Source: Gnetum montanum
Lineage: Eukaryota > Streptophyta > Gnetopsida > Gnetales > Gnetaceae
Length of the DNA stretch: 64,000 nt
Assembly: GCA_015680685.1 (NCBI GenBank)
Contig: MNCI01010753.1
Location: forward strand, 66,480 to 130,479
Direction of reading: 5' to 3'
The translations under genes were made by a program, and so were the position numbers. The notes below the pieces were generated by a model, which had not been told where the DNA came from, searched no databases, and worked only from the letters and a program-made list of their open reading frames with translations. Every line of letters begins with the position of its first letter. Within the stretch, counting starts at the first letter, position 1. Below are positions 22,040-34,159 of the stretch, in pieces.

Positions 22040-23150
22040 CATGGAAGAGATGAATGGGTTCTTTCAATTAATGTTTGAAAAGCTTGAGAAATTGGCTAAA
22101 GATAAAGAAAATAAACCACTATGACCTAGAAGACTAATATAAGATGTGAATTCTAGGGTTTCTTCATCAAATGGTTATCATTTCATTCTAGATTTAGAGG
22201 ATGATATTTTTATTAATCTTGAAGATGAGGTTAGAGTTGAAGAAGAAGAGGAAGTCCATCATTCTTCTAGAGCTATGGATCAACATCAAAGATCAAGAAT
22301 TCCAAAGGGAAGGAAACTTGGATCTACTTCAAGATCACAAGTATAAATTGGTGAGGATATGGACATTACTATTGCAAAGGTCTTTAGACATGTTGCAAGG
22401 ATGGGACATGTTGAAATCTAGACTTCAATAGGATGGAAGGTACATATTCATTTTTTTTCTTAGCTCAAGTCTAATAACAAGTATTTTGAACTTGATGATC
22501 TTCATGAGAAGCAAAGAGTGTTACATACTGAAACCAAATTGAAGGGTATGACATAAGTTTGGTGGGAAAGAGAAAGCTACGCTTATGTGATCAATCATGG
22601 CTCATCCATCAAGGACTAGTCACTTATGTAATATTTTCTGAAGCAAAAATTTGATAAGTCCCAACATAGTTAAGAAGAAATTCAAAGGATCAAGTATTTG
22701 AGATAATGTGATAAGAATGTCAAAGATTGTTATACGAAATTTTGCAAAGTATTCCTTCAAGCCAAGGTGCAATGGTCTAAGTATAAGCAAGTCTTAAGCT
22801 TTACAATTTGTCTTAAGAGAGACTATTAACAAGAGCTTATATTTTATGAGGATAAAATGTTGAATCAAACATTTGAGTTATGTCTTAATGCTAAGAAAAG
22901 GCTATAAGAGTATGCTAAAGCTAGTTCAAGAACTTCTTCAAAGTGCAAGGTTTCTATATCCCAAAGGTGAAAAAGGACCCAAAGAGAAGAATGTCAATGA
23001 TGATACAAAAGAGAAGCCAAAGAAGGATTCTAGCAAGTCCTGTACAAAGGATTCATCCAAGGGAAGGGATGCTAGCAAAATCCAATGCTTCAATAAATGG
23101 GCCATAAGCAATGAGAATGTAATAAGTCAAAAGCATCAAAGGAAATGAAA
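22040..23150 (+). pseudogene. Element D gag remnant
   Basis: After an ATG at 22040 broken frames run through a gag core (VWWERESYAYV near 22560, then an FLKQKFDKSQ-type segment near 22640) to a Lys/Ser-rich C-terminus (22873-23148). In that C-terminus a QCFNKW segment probably marks a decayed zinc knuckle. Stops are frequent. The short frames at 22146-22346 and 22201-22431 are parts or shadows. Confidence 0.6.
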
Positions 23151-23680
23151 CTTCAAACCATAGAGAAAGATCTTCCAACCTTTACATGTCAAGGTAAACA
23201 AAGTGCACGTATGATTAAAGGTATCACTGAAGTTAATTCTTGCACATTTGTGAGAAATATTAATGTGGAAGATTTTAATAGGAAAATGTTTTTTTAGAAT
23301 TGAAGCTAGATGCTTATATAGTGGAGAATGGATTCGTATTTTCACTGATGTTAGCGCTTAAGAAAATGTTATTTCTACCAAGACTATACAATGATTAGGA
23401 TTATCTAAGTTTCCTTATTCAAAATCCTATAAAGTTCATTGGCTTTTCAAAGATCATTATTAAGAAGTTCAAGAAAGGTATAAGTTATATTTTAGGATTA
23501 GTTTATATAAAGATAAAGTATCTTGTGATATTCTTCCTATTGATTATGGTGATCTAATTCTTGGTAGACCTTGAAACTTTAATAACAAGGCTACTTTTAA
23601 TGAAGGAAAAAACCTTTGGTTTGTACCTAGGGTAGATGACATTCAAAAAATGATTCCTATGTCTTTATATTAGCTCAAGG
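23150..23680 (+). pseudogene. Element D aspartic protease remnant
   Basis: The plus-strand sequence at about 23520-23580 gives VSCDILPIDYGDLILGRP, the C-terminal protease signature of Ty3/gypsy elements (normally ending LLGRPW). The active-site region near 23340 reads FTDVSA, where D-S/T-G-A would be expected. Stops and frameshifts interrupt it. Confidence 0.65.
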
Positions 23681-23809
23681 ACAATGTTCCAATTAATATA
23701 TCTTTGATTTTATTGAGTGAGCAAGAATATGTTCAAGCTTATGAGCAAGATGAACATGATTTTGTCATTATATCAACAACTAAATCATGTGAAGAGTAAG
23801 CAAGTGAAC

Positions 23810-24600
23810 TTCCAAAAATGGTGTAACCTTTGGCACAAGAATTTTCTAGTATGTTTAAGGGAAAGTTGGAAGGACTTTCTCCTATGAGATCAATTTAATA
23901 TCATACTAACTTTATTCCTAGGGAAGTCATACCTAATGAGAAAGCTTACTAAATGACTCTACATCAAAGGAAGGAGCTCTATTAGTAGCTAAGTGAATTA
24001 CTCTCAAATGGTTTTATTAAGGAGTTAATATTCTCATGTGTGGTACCAACTATATTAGTTCCTAAAAGGAATACTAATGAGATGAGAATGTACATTGATT
24101 TTAAGATTGTTAATAGGATTACCATTAAGTATAGATGCCCTATTCTAAGGATGGATGATATGCTTAATGTTCTCATTAATGCTAAGATTTACTTAAAGTG
24201 TTGGTATCATCAAATAAGGATTAGACTTGGAGATGAGTAGAAAACCACTTTCAAAACTCCAAATGGATTATATGAGTGGTCAATCATGTCATTTGAGCTA
24301 ACCAATGCTCCTACCACATTTATTAGACTAATGCATGATGTATTAAGGGATTTAGTTAGGAAGTGTTGCATTGTTTTCTTTGATGAAATTCTTGTTTATA
24401 GTTCCAATTAGGATAAACATGTGCAAAATTTTTGAAAGAAATTTTTCAAGTTGCATGAAGCTCAATTGGTGACCACTATGATGAAATACCACTTCATGAA
24501 GAATAAAATTGTTACCTTGTGTCATGTCATCTCCAAAAACCAAGTGAAGATGCAGCTTGGTAAGATCAAGGCAATTAGAGATGGATCTCATCAAAGAGTG
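23810..24600 (+). pseudogene. Element D reverse transcriptase remnant
   Basis: The fingers and palm are clear: VPTILVPKRNTNEMRMYIDF (from 24043), ITIKYRCPILRMDDML, YHQIRIRLGDE near 24205, and LYEWSIMSFELTNAPTTFIR near 24270. The catalytic Y/F-x-D-D motif reads FFDEILVYS at about 24378-24404, so the second Asp is Glu. This RT resembles plant chromoviruses of the CRM/Reina type. Several stops make it non-functional. Confidence 0.8.
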
Positions 24601-24659
24601 TTGGAGAGGTAAGATCTTTCCTTGGGCTAGATGGTTTTTATAGAATATTCATTATACAT

Positions 24660-25148
24660 TTTAGTTCTATTGCATGACCAATGCTTTTTTCTTTGAAGAA
24701 GAGTACTAATTTTATATGGATGGATCATCAAAAAAAGTCATTGCAAGCCATGAAAGTTAAATTCCATAGTGATCTATTACTTATCATTTCAAAATTTACC
24801 AAGATTTTTGAAGTGAAGGAGAATTCAAGTGAACTAATGGTTGTAGGTGTTTTATCACAAGAGCGTAATCTCGTTGCATTTTTTCTTTCAAAAAAGCTAA
24901 ATGAGTTTTGGCAAAAGTATAGTATCTATGAAAAATAATTTTAAGTTATACTTCAAATTATTAAATATTAGAGAAATTATTTGTTAGGAAGTGAAATTTA
25001 AATGTTAACTAATTACAAGGAATTACAGTTCTTAAATTCCCAAAAGAAGTTACATGCCAAGCATATGAAGTGGTAGAGTAGCTATAAGAGTTTCACTTTG
25101 TGCTAAAACATAAGAGTGGAAAAAATAATGTGGTAGCAAATGCTTTCT
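24660..25148 (+). pseudogene. Element D RNase H remnant, cut by element C
   Basis: It starts with the RT-RNase H linker (FSLKKSTNFIWMDHQKKSLQ), continues FEVKENSSELMVVGVLSQE and LVAFFLSKKLNEFWQKYS, then YKELQFLNSQKKLHAKHMKW in the template-tethering part. It ends in VVANAFS, the usual VVADALS(R) end of the domain, where the LTR of C begins. The metal-binding Asp in the CDAS position is replaced by KENS. D's integrase must lie beyond the window if it is preserved. Confidence 0.75.
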
Positions 25149-28092
25149 AGTAACACCCCTACTTTAAACACCCATTACCCCTTGGTATGTTTATGATGTA
25201 AACCCTTGATGTCTTGTTGCTTACCTATATGGCTATGCATATTGACCCCTTTGTTATATTGATTATGCTTTGTGAGTCAAGTTCTTTTTATTGATCCTTT
25301 TATTTTTAAAATATTATAAGATTATTTGTACCTTTTGCTTTATTTTATTTTATTAAGTCTACTACTTTTTTATGTGATTGTATCTTTATAATTTTTATAT
25401 TTTAAAATATTTTTGGATATTTTGGATTATCTTTTAATTTAGCACATGTGCACTAACCCATGTATAGAGTTTTGACTTAGTAGGTATCAATCACTAGATG
25501 AGTCATTGGCACATGGGGTACTACTTTGGTTTAGTACATTTGTTTAGATAATTTATATTTATTTATATTTTAATTTGATTTTAATTAATTACTAGCTTAT
25601 GCTTTTATAGACCTCCAGTTATCCTTTCATTATTTAAGCTTTTGGAACCTTAGACCTTGTTATTAGTTGGGTTTGTTCATGGTTATCATCTTTGGATTTG
25701 GACTTTGTTAGTAACTTGCTTTGAGGAGATGTCCCTACGGTTAGCACCTGTCATAGATCATGTGAGGAGAAAGAATTTAAAAATATTTTTGGATTAGAAT
25801 TTATTTTTAATTTAGTTTTTACTCTTGAGGACTCCCTTGCTAGTGCTATCAAATCATGATCAAAAAATCAGCTTGATCATGATTTCATGAAAGAATTTCC
25901 TTTTACTTTGCCTTAAAAACATTTGGAAAATAGAGTTAGAGAAGAAGATTTTGCCAGTTTGATGAAGAGCTAGTTAGATCTAGATCTGAACCTAATTACA
26001 TTTACACTATCAACCAAGACCTTGTAGTAAGTCATATTTGCATATTTTTTTAAGAACTTGCTTAGATCTTGTTATTGATTTATCAGTTTGTCTGGGATTT
26101 AGAGTTTGCTAAGAGGATCAAAGCCATGCAAGGATCTATTACTATAATGCTATCAATTTTAGATAGGATAATTTATCATTCTCCTTCATTTAGGTTCAAT
26201 ATTTCATCTATTGCACTTTAGTTTGATTGATTTCATTTGTTTAGTCATTATTGAATGATTTTTCTATATTCAATGATATGTTATTTTAATATTATCTTAT
26301 ATAATTTATCAGTTCTAAGCTTGAATTTCATGCATGGAACATTAGTCGATGTTTTGACCAAGTTTGACAACATTTTAGCTACTTTTGATCATGTTTTGTC
26401 TTCATTCTTAATTCTACTAAAAATTCCATTGTAGAACTAGGGTTTCAAATCATTTTTTGCATTTGCAACCCCAAGATAACCTTGGATGATGCAATTTAGA
26501 AGGTAATGTTGCTTAGAATGATGATGCAAACCTTGAGGATATCTTACCAATGCATTGTGACCTGGTCATAAGGTCATGATTTACAAATTATGTCATTTTT
26601 AAATTAAGCACAAAAAGTAAAGCAACTTTTGTAAAGTAACCCATGGTCTCTAGGCAACAAATAATTAAGAAAACAACCAAAAACATCATTTTAGAGCTCT
26701 TAGAATGTCTAAAAACTAAGAAAAAACAAATGTTAGAATTTTGAAAGCTATAGCATTCTAAAATAGCTCTAAATTATTTAGATTCACTGCTAGATAATGT
26801 TTTAAGGTATTTTATTAATTTTACCTAATCTCTCAATTCACTTTTAGCTCCATTTAACCATTTAGATTTATTGGTTTAACAATTATACCCTGATTTACAT
26901 ATTGAAATCTTTTGTTTGGGAATTCATACCTTTTAGGAAAGTATATTAAAACATCATTCATTTGATAGATAGGAGTTTTAAACTCATTCACCATATCAGT
27001 TATGATTTGGATTCATATCCTCCCACATAGGGTACTTGTTTGTTTACTTTTTTATTTGAAATTTGGATATTTGGATACAATATTTGTAGCGACTATGTGA
27101 TGAATTGAGTTAATAGTAAGTTGGATACTTATGTGGTTAGTCAGCTTGATAAGTATCATATCTTAATAATGACTATGTAGCTAGTTAGATCGATAATGAG
27201 CTGTGTGCTTATGTGGTCAATCAAGATGGCAAGTACCATTCCTTTCAATTTGGATTTTTCTTGGATTAAAGGGAGATGGTGGAGTTAACATTTGTTAATT
27301 TGGTAATTAATTAGTTTATTATTTATTCATACTTGATTTCTATTAATTCTTTGTTTAGTTAGTTTGGCTAACATTGGTTTACATCTACTCATATGCATGA
27401 TCGTTTAGCTACATGATGTCTTCAACTTAACCCATTAGGAAGTATTTTGTTAGTTTTTTTACCATAATAAGTCTTATGATTGATTCACTTTGGTTTTATG
27501 TGTGTTTGAGGTAACTATGTTATCTTAGATAAGGAAGACTTAGAAGAGAATGCTAATGTTAATTTATGCTTTGGATGTTGGATTGAGATTTGGATGTTAT
27601 TATAATTTATAATTTGATATCATTTTTCTTATGCAATATAATTATTTTATAAATTTTATTATTGTTAATTTTTGTCTTAGGTAATAAGGATTTTTCCTAT
27701 TTTCCCTTAGTGTACAAGTTAGTTTTGGAACGCACAAGACTATTGTCATTATCTTGTCAATGATTTTATATGAGTGGGAGTTTCAAATTTTAATGAGCAG
27801 GAGTTTCAAATTTTAATGAGCGGGAGTTTCAAATTTTAATGAGCAGGAGTTCCAAATTTTAATGAGCGGGAGTTTCAAATTNTTTCTAATAGTGTTTCTA
27901 TTTATAGTTTCTGCAGTATTTCTCTCAGCCCCCTGTTCTTTTCCTTGACGCATGAGATCCAACTTAAAATTTTTAAGTCCCTTAAAAATTTTAAATCCCT
28001 TGCTTTGATGTGGTTCTTTTAGGGAAGTCTACTATTTTACCTATCATACCTTTTTGACATCTATTGGATTGTTATACAACATTTTCAGAATT
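25149..28092 (+). repeat. Element C 5' LTR, left part (about 3 kb LTR)
   Basis: From 25150 it matches 60170 onward: for example, CTTGGTATGTTTATGATGT at 25171 and at 60202, and TTGACCCCTTTGTTATATTG at 25235 and at 60260. The very first base is changed (AGTAACA instead of TGTAACA). The LTR resumes at 57077 after element B and ends GTGTTACA at 57145. No coding region was seen in these 3 kb. Confidence 0.85.
27772..27882. repeat. 23-bp tandem repeat ending at an N
   Basis: Four full units and one partial unit of GAGCGGGAGTTTCAAATTTT-AAT type run from 27772 to 27881, ending at a single N (27882). The true copy number may be higher, since the N may mark a collapsed or unresolved repeat. The 3' LTR of C shows no such array in the visible part. 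Confidence 0.9.
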
Positions 28093-28880
28093 TGATGAAT
28101 CATTTAAATTAGCTATGTTGATTCAAATTCGTTGACAAAATGTCTAGTCTTGCCTATATAAATGCACATATCCACCACATTTATGGTACATTAAGTTACT
28201 AGTCTAGCATAACTCTTGCAATTTTTCTAGTCCAGAGTTAAAATGTTTTCTAAGTGCCCAAAGTAGGACTTCAAGGATTGTATGAATCCTTATTCGAGCA
28301 TCAATGTACCTAAATACTTTGATGTGATGATAATAAAGATGAGATTCTTGGAACTTCTTGTAGCACTTAAGAATAGGTTAATGTTTCTTTTCATGCACTT
28401 TATTATTCATGCATTTTACATTCATATCCTTAGTTAATTAATACACTTAATAATAACACATAAGTACAACCACTTTGAATATACCACTTAATGCTTGATA
28501 ATCCTAATAGTGTCTATATGATATGCCTAGTGATAGATACTTGGTAACCCTGTAATGTTAGAGTGAGTTCAGGATGTGAATAGAAAGTGGACCTAGATGC
28601 TTATGTTAGGCTAGTTAGATTAAGACATTAGATAGTTAAGTAGTTAATCTTCAATTAATTATCTTTATTTTGCACTTAGGTTAAATAAAATAAAATATAA
28701 AATATAAATCATGTGCCTTCGCTTAAACTTAATCATACAACTGAGTTTACACAAGTGAAGCCAAGAAGATAACAATCATAACTCTCATAGGACTACCTTT
28801 TCCCATCAATACACTTATGATTCATTGGTGAATGCTTGTGATTTGTATGATTGAATGGAGGGACTACTTGCTACTCATCA
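28093..28880 (+). repeat. Element B 5' LTR
   Basis: It begins TGATGAATCATTTAAATT and ends TACTCATCA, and pairs with 56185-57076. Matches run through TGTCTAGTCTTGC and through GTGATGATAATAAAGA, with scattered transitions and several gaps. Confidence 0.88.
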
Positions 28881-28899
28881 TTGGTGCTATTGCCAGGGA
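28881..28899 (+). promoter_or_regulatory. Primer-binding site of element B
   Basis: TTGGTGCTATTGCCAGGGA follows the LTR end directly. It is the same PBS type as in F and F', and it resembles TTGGCGCCGTTGCCGGGGA of Athila/Tat elements with transitions only. Confidence 0.8.
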
Positions 28900-29179
28900 C
28901 TTACTTTAGCTAAGTGTGCTACATAGAAAAGATAGGCAACTCTTAAAAATATGTTGTAAAGAATAATTAATGCTAAATATTTAAGAATATAATAATAAAT
29001 GCACACTATTTTTGAACAAAGACTAATATGTCTTCTTCTCATAGGGAAGATTCTCCACCACCACTCACTGGTGGATCTAATCAAAGACAAGAAGGTTAAA
29101 AATGCAAGTGCCCCAATAGTTTTGGGTTGTCTACATCCATCCAAATCCTTACACTACAAATTTCATCTTCATCTTGCAT

Positions 29180-31260
29180 CAAGAAGATAGCTAAAATGGA
29201 GGAACATAGAAGGCAACATCATGTTACCTCCTAACTAATTTATTCATATGATGCTACTAAAAAATTTCATCAAGTTCAACATCGCTAGACTTAACACCAT
29301 GTACAAGGTCCAAGATCACCTCTATCAGGATTATCATCCCATAGAGACCCAACTGAAGAAATATCAATAGATGGAAGCTTCATATGAGGCTTCAAAGAGA
29401 AAAAGGTTTCCTATCTACTTGTTCTTGCAAACACACAAAGAAGGTGAGGACTTCTTTCCAAGCTAGTGCCAATACACTGATTCTCCCCCTTACTTTGAAG
29501 GGAAGACCTCAACCAAAGTCTATCATCAACTATGGACAACATGGGTAACAGAAAGAATGGTTTAGAGGATCAAGGGATCTCAAAAGACAATAATTAAGGC
29601 CATTCATCTAGAGGTAGGGTCAATGACAAGCATTAGAAGAAAGATAAACAAGGTGATCAAGGTAGGAATCAAAGAAGAGGAGGTAGTAGGCATCATTTGA
29701 GTGCTAATTCTCCTTCATCTTCATCTTTATCATCATCCTCATCATCTTCCTCCTCCAACTTCAATAGGAGAAGCAAAAGTTGGGACCATGGAAAGAGCAA
29801 TAGAGATTGTGATGAAGGTGAACAGCAGGATAGGGATGATCATAGATCCCACTAAGACAACAAAGACTAAGGGCATAAAAAAGAAAAAGGGGATGAATGT
29901 CCTAGAGATAGAATGCATAGTTGAACTCATTGTAGGCATCATGGCCACAAATGGGATTACCAAGATCATTATGACTATGACAAGCCTCTGCTAACTACAA
30001 GAAATATGTTAAATATTTTAGAGGCTGTTGGAATTTCCACCAAGCACTTGAAGGATAGTCACATTAAATGTTTGGATATGAACAATATTTTCAAGTTTTA
30101 GGGGGGATATAATTAAAATCCATATAATCATTTGCAAGCCTTCCATGATGCTTGTGCATTACAAAATGTGGAAAATAAATGGAAAAAGCTAAAATTGTTC
30201 CTAACGACACTCATCAAAGAAGCAAAAATCTAGTACTAGTCTTTGGAACCAAAGTATATTTGGAAATGGAGCATGATGCTAGAGTTGTTCAATAATAAAT
30301 ATCAAAAATACTCTACAGTGTCCAATTTGCAAAGGAAAATCAAAGACTAGAAACAAGATACTTATGATTCCTTAGATGTAGCCTTGGGAAGGTACTACTC
30401 TTTGTTGCACCAATGCCTAGGCCATGGATACTCCCAACGAGATCAACTATGTCATATCATATATGGGCTCATAATTGAAACAAGGAGAACTCTTAGGATT
30501 TATGCCCAAGGGAGACTTTTTGGGCTATGGGTCCATTACCTCCAAAGGCTCATTGAGTAAGTGGCCAAAGAGGAAGGGTAGATGAAGAAATGAAAAAGTA
30601 TAGAGGAGTACAATAAAGACCCCTCCATCTATAAGAGGAAGATCTATTTCTATGAGAATGAGAAGGAGGCATTGCTTGAAGAAGTGATGCAAAGGAAAAC
30701 CTTTCCGATCTAGAAATATGTTACTAAAATATTAGCCAAGGTAGATAAGATATGGGACTCCTTGGATGAGAAGTTCCAAACTACTCTACAAATTGCATAG
30801 GAATGCAGAGGTCATGAAGGTAGTGGTTGTGAATGAAGAAAGAAAATTGATACCGAACGAGAATATCACATGGATAAGGGTAAAGCTGTAGCAAAAGAAA
30901 AGGTTGTTGATTCAGAGACCAATGATGATGGATGTGACATTTATCAATACAAATATTCCAAGGGATGTTATTTCATATTGTCACACCTACAAGAATCTAT
31001 GGTATATACTTTAAATCCTAAATTGGTAAAACAATAAGAAACTAGGAGGTTGTCTTATCCACAAGGCAACTTTCAGCAGTAATTTCATCGACAAGCATAC
31101 TATTTGAGTGGAGTGTCACCTCAATCTCAAGAATAGTATCAACAATGGTAACACCCATAGTCATGGGGGATGCCATCTTCAAGGTAGTAATACCCTTATT
31201 GCCAAGTTGATCCTTATGGTTATTACGTTTAGTAGCTAGTCTCTCCATGTGACTCTTCTA
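29180..31260 (+). pseudogene. Element B gag remnant
   Basis: A Ser/Arg-rich N-terminal part (about 29480-29990) is followed by the gag core. LDMNNIFKF lies near 30070 and HLQAFHDACALQ near 30130, and both are shared with F (minus 44795-45097). Next come an LGRYYSLLHQCLGHGYSQRD-like segment near 30380 and a region with YAQGRLFGLW near 30500. Stops and frameshifts are numerous. Minus-strand frames at 29742-29969, 31042-31248 and 28887-29144 are antisense shadows; 29701-29994 is out of frame. Confidence 0.65.
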
Positions 31261-31730
31261 GTCATGCTTTCTTCCAACATCACTATACTTTAGAGTACTA
31301 TAAAGCATCTTATCCAAGAATAAAGTCCCCACTTTCCTTTTATCCTCCTTAACACCCATCCACACCTACACCACTATCATCAACATCTCTGCCACCTACT
31401 CAATTCATGCAAGGTGAAATATCTACCTAGCCATAGAAAAGAAACACCATGAGGGTAGTAAACTTATAGCTAGCTGCTCAGCTGAGTGGTCTTGAACCCA
31501 AGCCTCACAAAAGATCACTCTTTAGAACCAACAATCCCATGAAGCCCTCACAAAAACTTGTAACTACGAACCCTACTACAATCTTTGAGATCCATATTGA
31601 GTAGCCTTCAAACCAAAGTTCCCCCCAATTGCACACTATCATGTTGACCCATGCAATCATAGATTGGATCAAGGTTGACCATCCTTCCAAGAATAGATCT
31701 AATCCTAGGAGTCCTCTTATTTACTTGTAG
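31260..31730 (+). other. Gag-protease linker of element B
   Basis: Low-complexity, stop-rich sequence with Pro/Ser/Thr-coding runs (CATCCACACCTACACC near 31357). It probably corresponds to the gag C-terminal part. The frame 31505-31690 on the minus strand is a shadow. Confidence 0.4.
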
Positions 31731-31739
31731 ATCACTAAA

Positions 31740-32100
31740 AATGAACCATGTAAGGCTCTTTTGGATTCAAGTTTTGGAGTTAACTTAATTTCACAAGAGA
31801 TGTACAAAGCCTATAACCTTCCCCCCTTGAAAAAGAGTAACATCAGACTAGAGCTGGTAAACCAATCCATTACTATTCCTTTGGAATTGGTGGCAGACAT
31901 CATGACCACTGTTTGTGGATGGTCCTATCCTATCTATTTTCTAATGATCCATGTAGAGAACTACAAATAGGAATTTTCTATCATAATGGAAATAGCATGA
32001 TTGAACACCATCAATGCTAGGTTGGGGATTCAAGACCTTTCCATGGAGATTTCCCAGGAAAATGAATTCAACAAGATCAAGAAGAAATGAGTTTCATGCA
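31740..32100 (+). pseudogene. Element B aspartic protease
   Basis: The open piece 31761-31970 gives DSSFGVNLIS where plant gypsy proteases have D-S/T-G-A, so the catalytic Asp is kept but the Gly is lost. VCGWSYPIYFLMIHVE follows, then EFSIIMEIA near 31970, the counterpart of EFPIIMGRSW in F'. A stop precedes EFSIIM. Confidence 0.75.
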
Positions 32101-32529
32101 TTGTGTATAGTAACATAGGGTGAAATTGTGTGCAAAGACTATGGACCATCAAAGTCACATTACTTTAGGCATGCAATTAGTATGAAGATGACAAAAATTC
32201 AAAGGTTCCTATATGCAATAGCCGCTAAATAGAAGGGTACATAGTGGCTAATAATAGATAATAAGGCTAGATCAACAATATGCATGGAACCATCAAAGAG
32301 CCTCACTATATCCTATGTTAAAAGCATAGAAAAATTGAAGCAGGTTAATCGCTAACTATTTGATGCACAGAGTGAAATAGATTAGGAAGAGTTAAAGATC
32401 CCTGAGACTTGCAAGTAAGAGCTCCTTGAGTTAAAGGCTCTACCGATAGAAATAGAATATGCATTTTTGAATAATGGTAAGCTAGTAATTATCAATGCCA
32501 CACTTGATCTTGAAAAGAAGAAAAAATTA

Positions 32530-33480
32530 TTGGATGTTATGAACAAATGATCAATAGCCTTCACCTGTTCACATCATGAGCTAATAGGAATTGATCCTAG
32601 GATATGTCAACACAAAATCTACACAAAGTGCTCTATCAAGCTAAAGAGGTATCCATAAATACATTTGAACCTGAAACTCAAGTAGATCATCAAGGAGGAA
32701 ATTGAACAACTCATGAAGGCTTGGTTCATTTACCCCATTGTGGATAGCGAATGGTTTAGCCCACTCATTATTATATCAAAAAAAGAAGGAAAGTAGAGAA
32801 TATGTATAGAATTTTGGTTGATGAACATCGCAACCTGCAAAGATCATTTTCCATTGCCATTTGTGGACTAGGTATTGGACATCATTTTAGGACATTATTA
32901 CTACAAATTTCTTGATGGTTATAGTGGCTATAACCAAATCTAGATAGCATTGAAGAACCAAGCCAAGATAACATTCACAAGTCCCTAGGAGACATTTTTA
33001 TATAGAAAGAAGACCTTTGTCTTATGTAATGTACTTGCCAAATTTCAATGGTTGGTTCTAAAAATATTCCAACAATAGATCGGTAGCAGGGTAGAAGTTT
33101 TCATGGATGACTTTTCTATTTATGGGGCTACCTTTAAGCAAGCCTTAGACCACCTTGTGCAAGTTCTTCAATGATGTATGGAGATAAACCTGAGGTTCAA
33201 TTGGAAGAAGAGACACCTAATGGTCCAAGTGGGCATTATCTTAAAGCATCATATTTCAAATAAATAAATTGAGCTTGACCTAGAAAAAGTAAGGGTCATC
33301 CAAGAAATAACCAAATAGCTAGAAATAGTGAAAGATGTGAGGTCACTCCTTGGTCACACTGGGTACTATAGGAGCTTCATTGAAAAATTCTCAAAGATTG
33401 TTAAACTATTGGTGGAGCTTACAAAGAAAGATGCACCATTCCTTTGAATCAAGGAATGTGAGAATGCATTCTAGTAGTTG
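32530..33480 (+). pseudogene. Element B reverse transcriptase
   Basis: Typical Athila/Tat blocks are visible. HKIYTKCSIKLKRYP lies near 32610, then EEIEQLMKAWFIYPIVDSEW near 32696, KDHFPLPFVD near 32840, YYKFLDGYSGYNQI near 32899, and the catalytic motif VFMDDFSIYG near 33096-33125, which keeps both Asp residues. The thumb (MEINLRFNWKKRHLMVQVGI) and LGHTGYYRSFIEKFSKI near 33350 follow. In-frame stops show that it is dead. Confidence 0.85.
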
Positions 33481-34150
33481 AAGCTAAAACTCATAGAAAC
33501 TCCATTTCCATGAGAACTAGACTGGTCCAAGCCATTCTACATCATGATGGATGCATCAAATTATGCTTTGGGCACTATACTTACATATATGGATGATTAG
33601 AAACATCCATACTACATCCACTACGCAATTAGAAGAATTGTGGGTACACAAATAAACTACACCATCACCTAAAGGAACTCATGGAAGTGATGTATGCCTT
33701 AGTAAAATTTAGGCACTATGTGCTTAGATACAAATTTTTTGTGCACACCAACCATAGTGCTATTTGGTTCCTAATGAACAAGAAAATGGTGAGCCCTCGT
33801 GTCATACGATGGTAGTGATCCTTTAGGAGTTTGATTTAACAATGATTAATTGAAAGGAAACTAAGAATATAGTGGCTGACCACTTATCTTAACTAAGATG
33901 GAATAGTAAAGAGGATGAGGATTCATTATCTGATCAATTTCCTAATGATCAATTTCCTCTTTGTTGGTGCTATTAATGATCAAAATTCCAAGGAGAGAAA
34001 TTAGTATGATCACATCCTCTCCTATCTACTCACATAGGAGATACCATAGGAGTGGGACAACAAGAAGAAATAACAGTTTCTTCATTAGGCCAAGCACTTT
34101 ATGGAAATCAAAGGCAACCTCTACAAGAGTTATGTAGATGGGCTGGTACA
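33480..34150 (+). pseudogene. Element B RNase H
   Basis: It contains FYIMMDASNYALGTIL near 33537, the CDASDYAVGAVL-type block with its metal-binding Asp, then YIHYAIRRIVGTQINYT and a degraded template-tethering part. Frameshifts occur after 33660. Confidence 0.65.
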
Positions 34151-34159
34151 ATAGTGTGT

